7,472 nt of DNA from Rhodospirillaceae bacterium (GCA_002691085.1 NZGX01000018.1:15173-22644); one strand, 5' to 3'. Counted from the first letter of the stretch, positions 1 through 7,398 are shown. A program made the numbers and translations. Notes: a model not told the origin generated them from the letters alone.

Positions 1-1
1 G

Positions 2-1177
2 CATCTTGTTTTGGGTCGCCTGCCGGATGCACCAAAAGGTATCAAGGGTATTAGTCTTTTTCTTGTTCCGAAGTTTATTCCAACTAAAGATGGAAGACCT
101 GGAGAGAGAAATAGCCTGGCCTGTGGATCCATAGAAAGTAAAATGGGCATTAAAGGGTCTGCTACATGCGTTATGAATTTTGACAATGCGATTGGCTGGC
201 TTGTAGGAAAACCTAATAATGGAATGAAAGCAATGTTTACAATGATGAATTCAGCAAGACTAGGGGTTGGTATCCAAGGTATCGGTCTTGCCGAAGTTTC
301 TTACCAAAATGCTCTTGCTTATGCCCAAGATAGATTGCAAGGTAGGGCTCTTACTGGCTCTAAAAGCCCTGAGAAGGTTGCCGACTCTATTCTTGTTCAT
401 CCAGATGTTAGAAAAAATCTCCTTACTGTAAAATCACTAACAGAAGGAATGAGAGCTATAAGTCTCTGGACTGCCTTAAATTTAGATATTGCAGAAAAAT
501 CAGACAACCTTGAAGATAAAAAAAATGCTGATGATCTAGTTCAACTAATGACCCCTATTGTAAAAGCTTTTTGTACAGATAAAGGTTTTAATGCAACAAA
601 CACTAGTTTACAAATTTTTGGTGGACATGGGTATATTCATGAATATGGTATGGAACAGTTTGTAAGAGACGCAAGAATTACTCAAATTTATGAAGGCACT
701 AATGGAGTTCAGGCACTTGATTTAGTTGGAAGAAAAATGCCAACAGACTATGGAAGATACCTAAGATCCTTCTTCCATCCAGTTGAAGAATTTATCCAGA
801 AAAATAGTGCAAATAAAGAACTTGAATTTTATATTTTAGGGTTAGCCAAAGCCTTTGGGCGACTGCAGCAAGCTACGGCGATAATTGCTCAAAAAGGCTT
901 GAGTAATAAGGACGAAGTAGGATCTTCTGCAAGTGAATATCTTAATTTATTTGGTTATGTAGCAATTGCATACATGTGGGCCAAAACATCTAAAGTCTGT
1001 ATTGAAATGTTAGAAAACGATGAAACAGGTTTTTATAGGGCGAAGTTAAAAACAGCAAAATTCTATTTTGATAAAATATTACCTGAAACAGGAAGTCTGT
1101 TTTCAATAATAATGGCTGGGGGCGAGTCAATTATGAGCTTCTCTGAGGATGAATTTGAATTTTATAGCTCTGCTTAA
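2..1177 (+). CDS. Acyl-CoA dehydrogenase, long form with C-terminal extension (5' partial)
   Basis: A flavoenzyme that oxidises an acyl-CoA to the trans-2-enoyl-CoA and passes electrons to electron-transfer flavoprotein. The reading frame is open to the left edge: codons from base 2 read HLVLGRLPDAPKG, which matches the family interior, so the TTG at 11 is not a true start. About 390 residues remain of a family that usually has about 590, so roughly 200 N-terminal residues lie outside. Visible are the end of the middle beta domain (GIKGISLFLVPK), the helical C-terminal domain with QIFGGHGYIHEYGMEQFVRDARI, and IYEGTNGVQALDLVGRKMP. The Glu of YEGT (codon 692-694) sits where the catalytic base lies in this family. 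About 130 residues after it match the extra C-terminal helical domain of the long subfamily, which includes DmdC (methylmercaptopropionyl-CoA dehydrogenase) and fatty-acyl enzymes. The substrate cannot be told from this fragment. It converges with lysK, leaving 10 bp between stop codons. Confidence 0.93.
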   Translation, partial: HLVLGRLPDAPKGIKGISLFLVPKFIPTKDGRPGERNSLACGSIESKMGIKGSATCVMNFDNAIGWLVGKPNNGMKAMFTMMNSARLGVGIQGIGLAEVSYQNALAYAQDRLQGRALTGSKSPEKVADSILVHPDVRKNLLTVKSLTEGMRAISLWTALNLDIAEKSDNLEDKKNADDLVQLMTPIVKAFCTDKGFNATNTSLQIFGGHGYIHEYGMEQFVRDARITQIYEGTNGVQALDLVGRKMPTDYGRYLRSFFHPVEEFIQKNSANKELEFYILGLAKAFGRLQQATAIIAQKGLSNKDEVGSSASEYLNLFGYVAIAYMWAKTSKVCIEMLENDETGFYRAKLKTAKFYFDKILPETGSLFSIIMAGGESIMSFSEDEFEFYSSA

Positions 1178-1187
1178 TTTCAGAGTC

Positions 1188-2774
1188 TTAATCCTTAGTT
1201 TTTGATAATATGGTTTCTATAAGCTTAATGGTTTCATCTACGCCATAGAGAGAGATAAAAGAACCTATCCTAGGCCCCTGCTCTTGACCAAGTAGTATTT
1301 CATAAAGAGCTTTAAACCAATCTCTCAGGCTTGTAAATTCTGATGAGTACTCCTTACCTACGTCATAAACTAACTGCTGAATTTGTTCAGAATTTAGTTT
1401 ATGATCAGCTTCCTGTAAAAGACTTTTCAAGCTTTTAAGAGCATCACATTCTTTCTCACTTGGGATTCTATATTCCTTGTTGGGTAGAACAAAGTCTCTA
1501 TAGTAAGAAATAGAAAAGTCTATTAATTGTCCTAATTCCTTATTATTTGCCTCAGATAATCCTTCGTAATATCTATTAATATAGTACCAAATAATTTTGG
1601 GGTCATCAGTATGGCAAACGCTTACTAAATTGAGTAGAAGACTAAAGCTTACACCATGAATTTCCCTGTGAGGATCACCATTATGAACATGAAAGACAGG
1701 ATTAGTGCATTTAGATTTTAAATCTTGATCAAAATAGGATGACTTACTTGACAAATACTCATCTACTGACTTTGGGATAGTCTCAAAAGATAGTCTCTTA
1801 GCAGATGATGGTTTTTGATATATAAAATAAGACAGGCTCTCAATTGGTGCATAGTTCAACCAATCTTCAACCGATATTCCATTGCCCTTGGATTTTGAGA
1901 TCTTTTGTCCATTTTCGTCTAAAAATAACTCATAAATTAGGTTTTGAGGAGGTACACCCCCAATCGTTCTGCAAATTTTTGAAGAAAGCTTTACTGAGTC
2001 AATTAGATCTTTTCCAGCCATTTCATAATCAACACCTAATGCAAACCATCTCATTGCCCAATCACATTTCCACTGCAACTTGCACGCACCTCCAGTTACG
2101 GGAACTTCAATTTTTGAGCCATTACTGTCTTCATAAATAATTGTCCCAGCATCAGTATCTTTTTCTATAATTGGAACTTGCAGAACCTTACCTGATTTCT
2201 TGCATATTGGAAGGAATGGTGAATATGTTAATTGTCTCTCAGGACCAAGTGTTGGGAGAATTATTTCCATAACCTTATCATAATTTTGTAAAATTGATAT
2301 TAGAGCGTTGTCAAATTGTCCTGATTTATAGCACTCAGTTGAACTCTTGAACTCATATTCAAAACCAAAAGAGTCCAAAAAACCCTTCAATCTACTATTA
2401 TTGCTATGACCAAAACTTTCATGCTTCTCAAACGGGTCAGGTACTGAAGTTAGAGGCTTACCAATATGTGATTCTAGCAAGTCCTGATTTGGAATATTTT
2501 CTGGTACTTTTCTTAATCCATCCATATCATCTGAAAAAGTGAATAATTTTGAAGGAATTTTGGGCTCTAATATACTAAAAGCATTTCTAACCATCGTAGT
2601 TCTAACTACTTCTGCAAAAGTACCAATATGCGGAAGACCTGATGGACCGTAACCAGTTTCAAATAATATATAATCTTTTCTAATACTGTTCTTATTAAAC
2701 TTGTCTAATAGGGACCTAGCTTGAACAAAAGGCCATGCTTTACTTTGATTTGCTTCATCTAAATAATTTATCAT
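1188..2774 (-). CDS. lysK: Lysine--tRNA ligase, class I (LysRS-I)
   Basis: Cytoplasmic enzyme that charges tRNA-Lys with lysine using ATP. It is the class I form, unrelated in fold to the class II LysRS of most bacteria; class I is typical of archaea, alphaproteobacteria and spirochaetes. With the start chosen here (528 residues, the usual size) the HIGH-type ATP motif is PSGLPHIGT (His49-Thr52) and the KMSKS-type loop is KISKSKGNG (from Lys291). Between them are the Rossmann-core segments LQWKCDWAMRW and AGKDLIDSVKLSSKICRTIGG, followed by YELFLDENGQ. The C-terminal part is the helical anticodon-binding region. The frame extends to a GTG at 2789 (533 residues), but I prefer the ATG at 2774: the GTG has no Shine-Dalgarno and would sit at the start point predicted from the promoter at 2794-2823. 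Codons between the two (GNKK) show no family signal. A weak purine-rich stretch precedes the ATG. All key motifs are intact. It diverges from the TPR gene. Confidence 0.96.
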   Translation of the reverse strand: MINYLDEANQSKAWPFVQARSLLDKFNKNSIRKDYILFETGYGPSGLPHIGTFAEVVRTTMVRNAFSILEPKIPSKLFTFSDDMDGLRKVPENIPNQDLLESHIGKPLTSVPDPFEKHESFGHSNNSRLKGFLDSFGFEYEFKSSTECYKSGQFDNALISILQNYDKVMEIILPTLGPERQLTYSPFLPICKKSGKVLQVPIIEKDTDAGTIIYEDSNGSKIEVPVTGGACKLQWKCDWAMRWFALGVDYEMAGKDLIDSVKLSSKICRTIGGVPPQNLIYELFLDENGQKISKSKGNGISVEDWLNYAPIESLSYFIYQKPSSAKRLSFETIPKSVDEYLSSKSSYFDQDLKSKCTNPVFHVHNGDPHREIHGVSFSLLLNLVSVCHTDDPKIIWYYINRYYEGLSEANNKELGQLIDFSISYYRDFVLPNKEYRIPSEKECDALKSLKSLLQEADHKLNSEQIQQLVYDVGKEYSSEFTSLRDWFKALYEILLGQEQGPRIGSFISLYGVDETIKLIETILSKTKD

Positions 2775-2793
2775 TTTCTTATTACCCACAAAT

Positions 2794-2823
2794 ATATTAA
2801 AGTTTAGCTGAAAGTTTTGGCAA
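2794..2823 (-). promoter_or_regulatory. Candidate sigma70 promoter of lysK
   Basis: On the - strand, TTGCCA (2818-2823) matches the -35 consensus at 5 of 6 positions. After an 18-base spacer, TAATAT (2794-2799) matches the -10 box at 4 of 6. The predicted start point is about 2786-2788, giving a leader of only about 12-15 bases before the ATG at 2774. The region is very AT-rich, so chance matches are likely; this is inference from sequence only. Confidence 0.4.
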
Positions 2824-2854
2824 ATTTGATTATTTATCTGAATAGTAAAATAAT

Positions 2855-4708
2855 ATGACTGAATCCAATGAAATATATATTAATACAGTAAGAAATTTAA
2901 TAAAACCACCAACTGATATTAAAAAAATTGATAAAGCAATAAGTATTTGCCTTAAGATACTTAATAAAAATAATAAAAACACCCTAGCTCTCTTTGAAAT
3001 ATCTCTTTGTTTTTCAAAGAAGAAATTATACTCAGAAGCAATAAAGTATCTTTTAATACTTATTGACATAAATCCGCAACAAATTCCAGCAAGATATCTT
3101 ATATCTGAATGTTATTCTAAAACTGGCAATTGGCCTGAGTCAGTAAAACATGCAAAATTTGCTATTCAAAGAGATTCAGTAGATGGAAAAATTGAGCTAG
3201 GACTTCAAAATGTTGAGGCAATAAGTACTCTTGGTACAAGTGCACTATTTGATAAGAAATGGAAGGAGGCACAAAATACTTTTATAGGTATAATTAAATT
3301 TTTCCAAAAAATAATAAATCAAAAAACTACACCAATTAAGCCATTCAACCTTGAAAGACTTCCAAAAATCTCTGAAAGAAAAGTTTACCCGATTTTATAT
3401 CTACCAATTGAAGTTAAAGCACGGGAGTTTGAATCCAAAGCGCTTTTAGCTATCACTGCTGCAGAGAGAGGGTTTAATGTCGTTTTTGGAAGAACATGGG
3501 TACTTAGTATGGGCCAATTTTCTGATTTACCCCCGGGAGTAATTTTATTTAAGACCTTAAATGCCATAGATGCAAATAATATGGCTATAGCAATAGGAAA
3601 TGGAAAACATATTATTGCTGCCCTAGATGAAGAAGCTTTTGGCAGAAGCGTTAGTAAAAGAGCGCTAAACCTCAACGTTGAGCCACTTGCAATAAATGTT
3701 ACAGATTTGATTCTTGTTCAAGGAGAAAAACATTTAAACTCTTGGGTAAAAAATTTAAATATAGCAGATTCTAAAATACAACTTACAGGTAACCCAAAAA
3801 TAGACCTTCTTAATGATGAGGATTTATACTTATCTAACAATAAAAGAAAAAATATCTTATTCTGTACAATGAGTGGAAATGTAAATCCAAAAGGAAGAAG
3901 TTTTTCTAAAACTATTCAGCAAACACTAATTTCTGGCTCTGTAAGCCCTTCTAAAGAGATGGTTGAAGAGCTATCAAAATTAATGTTTGATATTGCAGAA
4001 TTTGAAGTAAAGATGATACCCCAATTCAAATCAGTTATCGAGGGAGTAGCAAAACATTATAAGGATTATGATATTATCGTCAGGCCACATCCCATCGAGA
4101 ATGAAAAACTTTGGCATGAAATACTAGATGCATCAATTCAAAATATAAAAATTGATAATAAAGGTCCATTAACTGACTCATTAAGAAATTCAGATATAAT
4201 GATTCATGTTACTGGCTGTGGATCAGGTGTTGAAGCTGCACTAAAAGGAATAAAAGCAATAAGGTTTGAGGGAGAAGGTCTAGTTGACCCAGATGTTGGA
4301 TTATCAAGCTCGCTTAACTACCCAGCAAAAAATTTAAAAGATATTATAAATATAATAGATAAGAAAATATCGAATAAAAGTATTAAAAAATCCTCAAATC
4401 TTAATTATTATATTAAAAGGAATAAGAACAAATTGATTTCAAGTGAAGTTGCGGATGCTCTTTTCAAATTTTATGAGAAAAACTCAAGAAATGAGCAAAT
4501 TGATATTTCTAAACTTGAAAAGTTGAAGGATAGAAGAAAAAAAAGTTTTGATTTAAAAGATTTCCATTTACAAAAGTTCCCTCATACATCAAATAAAGAT
4601 GTGGATAGTCTACTAGAAGATCTTTCAATAAAATTTAATTTATCAAAGCCAAGTAAAATAATAAGTATTGAAGATGGTCTTTTCCTATTAAAGCCAAATA
4701 AAGGTTAA
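2855..4708 (+). CDS. TPR-repeat protein fused to a surface-carbohydrate-biosynthesis (GT-B-like) domain
   Basis: A 617-residue protein with no signal peptide or membrane span, so probably cytoplasmic. Residues about 22-155 are helical and TPR-like: LYSEAIKYLLILIDINP (58-74) then YLISECYSKTGNWPESVKHAKFA (81-103) are recognisable repeats. Residues about 176-500 resemble, from memory, the family named 'surface carbohydrate biosynthesis protein': YLPIEVKARE (182-191), LLAITAAERGFNVVFGRTW, LPPGVILFKTLN (225-236), a DEE (258-260), TGNPKIDLL (311-319), RPHP (410-413) and TGCGSGVEAALKG (453-465). RPHP and the Gly/Ser-Gly-x-Glu segment recall the C-terminal nucleotide-sugar half of GT-B proteins such as capsule and CDP-glycerol transferases. 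A role in building a surface glycan is inferred; substrate and even transferase activity are unproven. Residues about 500-617 are a Lys- and Asn-rich extension I do not recognise. No Shine-Dalgarno is evident before the ATG, and I see no clear promoter in the 2790-2854 gap. No other glycan genes are in the window. Its ends are more AT-rich than its middle. Confidence 0.85.
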   Translation: MTESNEIYINTVRNLIKPPTDIKKIDKAISICLKILNKNNKNTLALFEISLCFSKKKLYSEAIKYLLILIDINPQQIPARYLISECYSKTGNWPESVKHAKFAIQRDSVDGKIELGLQNVEAISTLGTSALFDKKWKEAQNTFIGIIKFFQKIINQKTTPIKPFNLERLPKISERKVYPILYLPIEVKAREFESKALLAITAAERGFNVVFGRTWVLSMGQFSDLPPGVILFKTLNAIDANNMAIAIGNGKHIIAALDEEAFGRSVSKRALNLNVEPLAINVTDLILVQGEKHLNSWVKNLNIADSKIQLTGNPKIDLLNDEDLYLSNNKRKNILFCTMSGNVNPKGRSFSKTIQQTLISGSVSPSKEMVEELSKLMFDIAEFEVKMIPQFKSVIEGVAKHYKDYDIIVRPHPIENEKLWHEILDASIQNIKIDNKGPLTDSLRNSDIMIHVTGCGSGVEAALKGIKAIRFEGEGLVDPDVGLSSSLNYPAKNLKDIINIIDKKISNKSIKKSSNLNYYIKRNKNKLISSEVADALFKFYEKNSRNEQIDISKLEKLKDRRKKSFDLKDFHLQKFPHTSNKDVDSLLEDLSIKFNLSKPSKIISIEDGLFLLKPNKG

Positions 4709-4725
4709 AACTCCTTTTATTTTTC
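4700..4725 (+). terminator. Weak candidate terminator between convergent genes
   Basis: AAAGG (4700-4704) and CCTTT (4713-4717) can form a 5 bp stem with an 8-base loop, followed by a T-rich tract TATTTTT (4718-4724). It overlaps the stop codon of the TPR gene and the last codons of the opposing gene. The stem is short and only partly GC, so termination efficiency is doubtful. Confidence 0.3.
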
Positions 4726-5238
4726 TGAAATTGTAGCAAAAATAGGGCTGGAGTCTTTTGAAAAACCTCCACGCCTTATAAGGAGATTTGCATCCTCACT
4801 GCTTACACATTTCCCTCCTTTTGGCCCATCGTACCTTGCAATTTCATAGAATGGCACTCTTATGGCAATCACAGGTCGATGCATTCCCCAATTTGTCTCT
4901 CTTATTTTATCAATGAAAAGGAATGTCCAATGGTCGCTTAAATGTACCCAAGTTAACTGGCTATAATTTTCATAATTAAAACCAATTAGTGAATTAACCT
5001 GATCTTCAGAAGTATTACTATTAAAAATACATACCGTTTCCCATGGCCAGTCTGTCAAAGTTTGTAAGTCTACAGACTCAACATTACTCATAAATATATA
5101 TCTTAAGGTTTTGTGGAAATGGATCTCTCTCCGTGACTCTAAGCCACCAGTTCTTGTATATAAAAAAGCAATTGATGCCGGGCCAATTGATAGAAATAAC
5201 AATAAAAAAATCAGTTTAATGAATGACTTTGATGGCAT
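4717..5238 (-). CDS. Hypothetical exported or membrane-anchored protein, 173 aa
   Basis: I do not recognise this protein. Residues 1-6 are polar with two lysines (MPSKSF, then Lys8), followed by a hydrophobic stretch at about 9-26 (LIFLLLFLSIGPASIAFL). This is a signal peptide or an N-terminal anchor; Ser22-Ile23-Ala24 would satisfy the -3/-1 rule for signal peptidase I cleavage. There is no lipobox Cys. The rest (about 27-173) should lie in the periplasm. It is rich in aromatic residues, with DWPWETVCIF at 63-72, Trp97, Trp104 and Trp117, and has just two cysteines (Cys70, Cys144) that could form a disulphide. The ATG at 5238 is the only start that keeps the whole hydrophobic N-terminus; no good Shine-Dalgarno is seen. 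It lies directly behind the groEL terminator on the same strand and converges with the TPR gene, leaving 8 bp. Coding status is supported by the long open frame, the coherent signal sequence and the tight fit between neighbours. Confidence 0.75.
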   Translation of the reverse strand: MPSKSFIKLIFLLLFLSIGPASIAFLYTRTGGLESRREIHFHKTLRYIFMSNVESVDLQTLTDWPWETVCIFNSNTSEDQVNSLIGFNYENYSQLTWVHLSDHWTFLFIDKIRETNWGMHRPVIAIRVPFYEIARYDGPKGGKCVSSEDANLLIRRGGFSKDSSPIFATISEK

Positions 5239-5273
5239 TGTATTTAGTTCTTAGATAATTGTTCACTTAGATC

Positions 5274-5304
5274 AAAAAGAAAAGGGCTGCACGAAGCAGC
5301 CCTT
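5274..5304 (-). terminator. Rho-independent terminator of groES-groEL
   Basis: Perfect 9 bp inverted repeat: AAGGGCTGC at 5282-5290 and GCAGCCCTT at 5296-5304, with a 5-base loop (TTCGT on the - strand). Read on the - strand, the stem is followed by a T-rich run (TTTTCTTTTTGAT, interrupted by one C). It lies 23 bp beyond the groEL stop codon, in the orientation expected for ending the groESL transcript. It also sits between groEL and the following same-strand gene. Confidence 0.93.
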
Positions 5305-5327
5305 AGTAATTTTAATGAAGGAGAAGA

Positions 5328-6986
5328 TTACATCATTCCTCCCATTCCTCCCATTCCGCCCATATCAGGCATTCCACCACCAGGAGGGCCCATTGGAGGA
5401 TCTTTTTTCTCTGGTATGTCAGCAATCATTGCCTCAGTCGTTATCAATAAACCAGCTACTGAAGCTGCATCTTGCAGAGCTATTCTAACAACTTTAGTTG
5501 GGTCAATAATCCCCGCCTTTACCATATCAACATACTTCCCAGATTGAGCATCAAAACCAGTAGATGCTGTTTTAGCTTCACTTACTTTTCCAGCTACAAC
5601 ACCACCGTCTTCTCCAGCATTTTGGGCAATTTGTTTTAATGGACTGACAAGAGCTCTTGCTACAATCTTAGCACCGACTTCTTGATCGTCATTGTCAGTC
5701 TCAACTTTATCAAGAGACTTTACAGACCTTAAAAGAGCAACTCCACCACCAGGTACTATACCTTCCTCAACAGCAGCTCTTGTAGCGTGAAGTGCATCAT
5801 CAACCCGATCTTTCTTCTCTTTCACTTCAACTTCTGTAGCTCCACCGACTCTAATTACAGCAACTCCACCTGCGAGTTTTGCAAGACGCTCCTCTAATTT
5901 TTCACGGTCATAATCAGAGGTTGTCTCTTCAATCTGACGACGAATTTGCTCACACCTTCCATGAATGTCAGCTTTTTTCCCTTGCCCTTCGACAATAGTA
6001 GTTTCTTCTTTTGTAATTTCGATATTTTTAGCTTCTCCAAGCATCTCAAGAGTAACATTTTCAAGCTTTATACCTACGTCCTCAGAAATTACCTGACCTT
6101 TAGTTAGAATAGCAATATCTTCAAGCATTGCTTTTCTTCTATCACCAAAACCAGGGGCCTTGACTGCTGCAACTTTCAAACCACCCCTTAGACGATTAAC
6201 CACTAGAGTTGCTAAAGCTTCACCTTCAATATCTTCAGCAATAATGACTAAAGGCCTTGAAGCCTGAACAACAGCCTCAAGAATTGGCAGAAGTGGCTGT
6301 AATGAAGATAACTTTTTCTCATGAATAAGCACATATGGATTCTCAAATTCACAAATCATTTTTTCTGCATTAGTAATAAAATAGGGTGATAGATAACCTC
6401 TATCAAATTGCATACCTTCAACAACACTCAATTCAGTTTCGAGACCTTTGGCCTCCTCAACAGTGATAACACCCTCTTTACCAACCTCTTCCATTGCCTC
6501 AGAGATAATTTCTCCAATATCACGTGAGCCGTTAGATGAAATAGTTCCAACTTGAGAAATTTCTTCGCTAGTTTTAACTTTTTTAGACTGACGAGTAAGA
6601 TTACCAATAACTGCCAAAACAGCTTTATCTATCCCACGCTTTAAATCCATGGGATTCATTCCAGCAGCAACTGCTTTAGCACCCTCTCTTACAATTGACT
6701 GCGCTAAAACTGTTGCAGTTGTTGTACCGTCACCAGCAATATCTGCGGTTTTTGAAGCAACTTCTTTAACCATTTGAGCGCCCATGTTTTCGAACTTATC
6801 ATCAAGCTCAATATCTTTTGCCACAGTAACCCCATCCTTAGTTATCCTAGGCGCTCCAAAAGCCTTGTCCATGACTACATTTCGCCCTTTTGGACCTAAG
6901 GTAACCTTTACAGCATTTGCCAGAGTATCGACACCTCGCAACATTCGGTCACGAGCATCGGTTGAAAATTTGACTTCTTTAGCCAT
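5328..6986 (-). CDS. groEL: Chaperonin GroEL (Hsp60, 60 kDa subunit)
   Basis: Cytoplasmic ATP-driven folding chamber: two stacked seven-subunit rings that enclose unfolded proteins under a GroES cap. The protein is 552 residues (E. coli 548) and complete. Equatorial ATP-site segments are present: TLGPKGRNVVMDKAFGAPRITKDG in two halves around residues 29-52, with Asp51, and GDGTTTATVLA with Asp86 (E. coli Asp87). The catalytic Asp397 (E. coli Asp398) lies in RVDDALHATRAA. The apical substrate-binding aromatics Tyr198, Tyr202 and Phe203 are conserved in GYLSPYF. GEDGGVVAGKV and the flexible Gly-Met tail (GGMPDMGGMGGMGGMM) mark the C-terminus. The ATG at 6986 gives the standard MAKEVKF start, with AAGGGA (6998-7003) about 11 bases upstream as a modest ribosome binding site. 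It follows groES by 48 bp in one operon and ends at a strong hairpin terminator. No key residue is missing; the GC content is higher than in neighbouring genes, as expected for a conserved, highly expressed gene. Confidence 0.99.
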   Translation of the reverse strand: MAKEVKFSTDARDRMLRGVDTLANAVKVTLGPKGRNVVMDKAFGAPRITKDGVTVAKDIELDDKFENMGAQMVKEVASKTADIAGDGTTTATVLAQSIVREGAKAVAAGMNPMDLKRGIDKAVLAVIGNLTRQSKKVKTSEEISQVGTISSNGSRDIGEIISEAMEEVGKEGVITVEEAKGLETELSVVEGMQFDRGYLSPYFITNAEKMICEFENPYVLIHEKKLSSLQPLLPILEAVVQASRPLVIIAEDIEGEALATLVVNRLRGGLKVAAVKAPGFGDRRKAMLEDIAILTKGQVISEDVGIKLENVTLEMLGEAKNIEITKEETTIVEGQGKKADIHGRCEQIRRQIEETTSDYDREKLEERLAKLAGGVAVIRVGGATEVEVKEKKDRVDDALHATRAAVEEGIVPGGGVALLRSVKSLDKVETDNDDQEVGAKIVARALVSPLKQIAQNAGEDGGVVAGKVSEAKTASTGFDAQSGKYVDMVKAGIIDPTKVVRIALQDAASVAGLLITTEAMIADIPEKKDPPMGPPGGGMPDMGGMGGMGGMM

Positions 6987-6997
6987 AATAATTTTAT

Positions 6998-7003
6998 TCC
7001 CTT
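6998..7003 (-). promoter_or_regulatory. Ribosome binding site of groEL
   Basis: AAGGGA on the - strand, ending 11 bases before the groEL ATG. The core is partial and the spacing slightly long, so it looks weaker than the groES site. Confidence 0.5.
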
Positions 7004-7034
7004 AATTTTAAAATTTTTAAATCGACAATTGGAA

Positions 7035-7322
7035 TTAATCCAAAATTCCCATGATGTCGGACTCTTTCATAATTAATAGGTCATCCCCATCAATCTTTAC
7101 TTCTGTTCCAGACCACTTTCCAAAAAGAATACGGTCGCCTTTTTTAACATCAAGCTTATTAATTTTTCCGTCGTCACCTCTTGCTCCTGGACCAACAGCA
7201 ATAACCTTGCCCTCCATTGGCTTTTCTTGAGCAGTATCGGGTATTATAATCCCACCTGCAGATTTTTCATCTGAATCTAGGCGTTTGACCACAACCCGAT
7301 CATGTAGGGGTCGAAATTTCAT
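7035..7322 (-). CDS. groES: Co-chaperonin GroES (Hsp10)
   Basis: Seven-subunit lid that caps the GroEL ring after ATP binding and creates the folding chamber. The protein is 95 residues, the standard length. It begins MKFRPLHDRVVVKRL; the mobile loop that docks on the GroEL apical domain is at about 16-33 and carries the hydrophobic triplet in GGIIIPDTAQEKP. GKVIAVGPGA (38-47) leads into the roof loop, then VKKGDRILFGKWSGTEVKIDG and the closing ESDIMGILD. The ATG at 7322 is fixed by a near-ideal Shine-Dalgarno six bases upstream. It is the first gene of groES-groEL and lies directly downstream of the CIRCE operator and promoter, so heat-inducible HrcA control is predicted. Confidence 0.99.
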   Translation of the reverse strand: MKFRPLHDRVVVKRLDSDEKSAGGIIIPDTAQEKPMEGKVIAVGPGARGDDGKINKLDVKKGDRILFGKWSGTEVKIDGDDLLIMKESDIMGILD

Positions 7323-7328
7323 CCAAAA

Positions 7329-7334
7329 CCTCCT
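7329..7334 (-). promoter_or_regulatory. Ribosome binding site of groES
   Basis: AGGAGG on the - strand within AAAGGAGGTT (7327-7336), six bases from the groES ATG. It is by far the strongest Shine-Dalgarno in the window, consistent with high expression. Confidence 0.9.
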
Positions 7335-7370
7335 TTTATACGTAAGTTTATTGTAAACAGTATTTACTCA

Positions 7371-7397
7371 TTAGCACTCTAAGTCTAAGAGTGCTAA
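7371..7397 (-). promoter_or_regulatory. CIRCE operator (HrcA binding site)
   Basis: Perfect inverted repeat TTAGCACTC (7371-7379), nine-base spacer (7380-7388), GAGTGCTAA (7389-7397). This matches the known CIRCE consensus at every arm position. CIRCE is bound by the repressor HrcA, which needs GroEL to stay active, giving feedback control of groESL. Here it covers the predicted transcription start and first leader bases, so HrcA would block initiation. hrcA itself is not in the window. Confidence 0.97.
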
Positions 7398-7398
7398 C

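Noticed and set aside
1168..1185. Small hairpin CTCTG/CAGAG across the acyl-CoA dehydrogenase stop codon as a terminator
   Set aside because: The stem is only 5 bp and no immediate T run follows on either strand.
1844..2140. Open frame of 98 codons on the + strand inside lysK
   Set aside because: It is antisense to conserved LysRS motifs, has no recognisable protein features, and is best explained as a shadow of the real gene.
2830..3069. Open frame of 79 codons on the - strand with hydrophobic residues
   Set aside because: It lies antisense to the TPR region. Its apparent hydrophobicity comes from the Lys/Asn/Ile-rich AT sequence of the other strand; there is no ribosome binding site.
3385..3675. 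Open frame of 96 codons on the - strand
   Set aside because: It is antisense to the most conserved part of the carbohydrate domain, with no independent support.
5239..5273. Promoter for the 173-residue protein
   Set aside because: TTGATC (5271-5276) resembles a -35 box, but no good -10 box lies at a usual distance, so I did not call it.
6784..7005. Open frame of 73 codons on the + strand over the groEL start
   Set aside because: It is a shadow of the conserved groEL N-terminal coding sequence.
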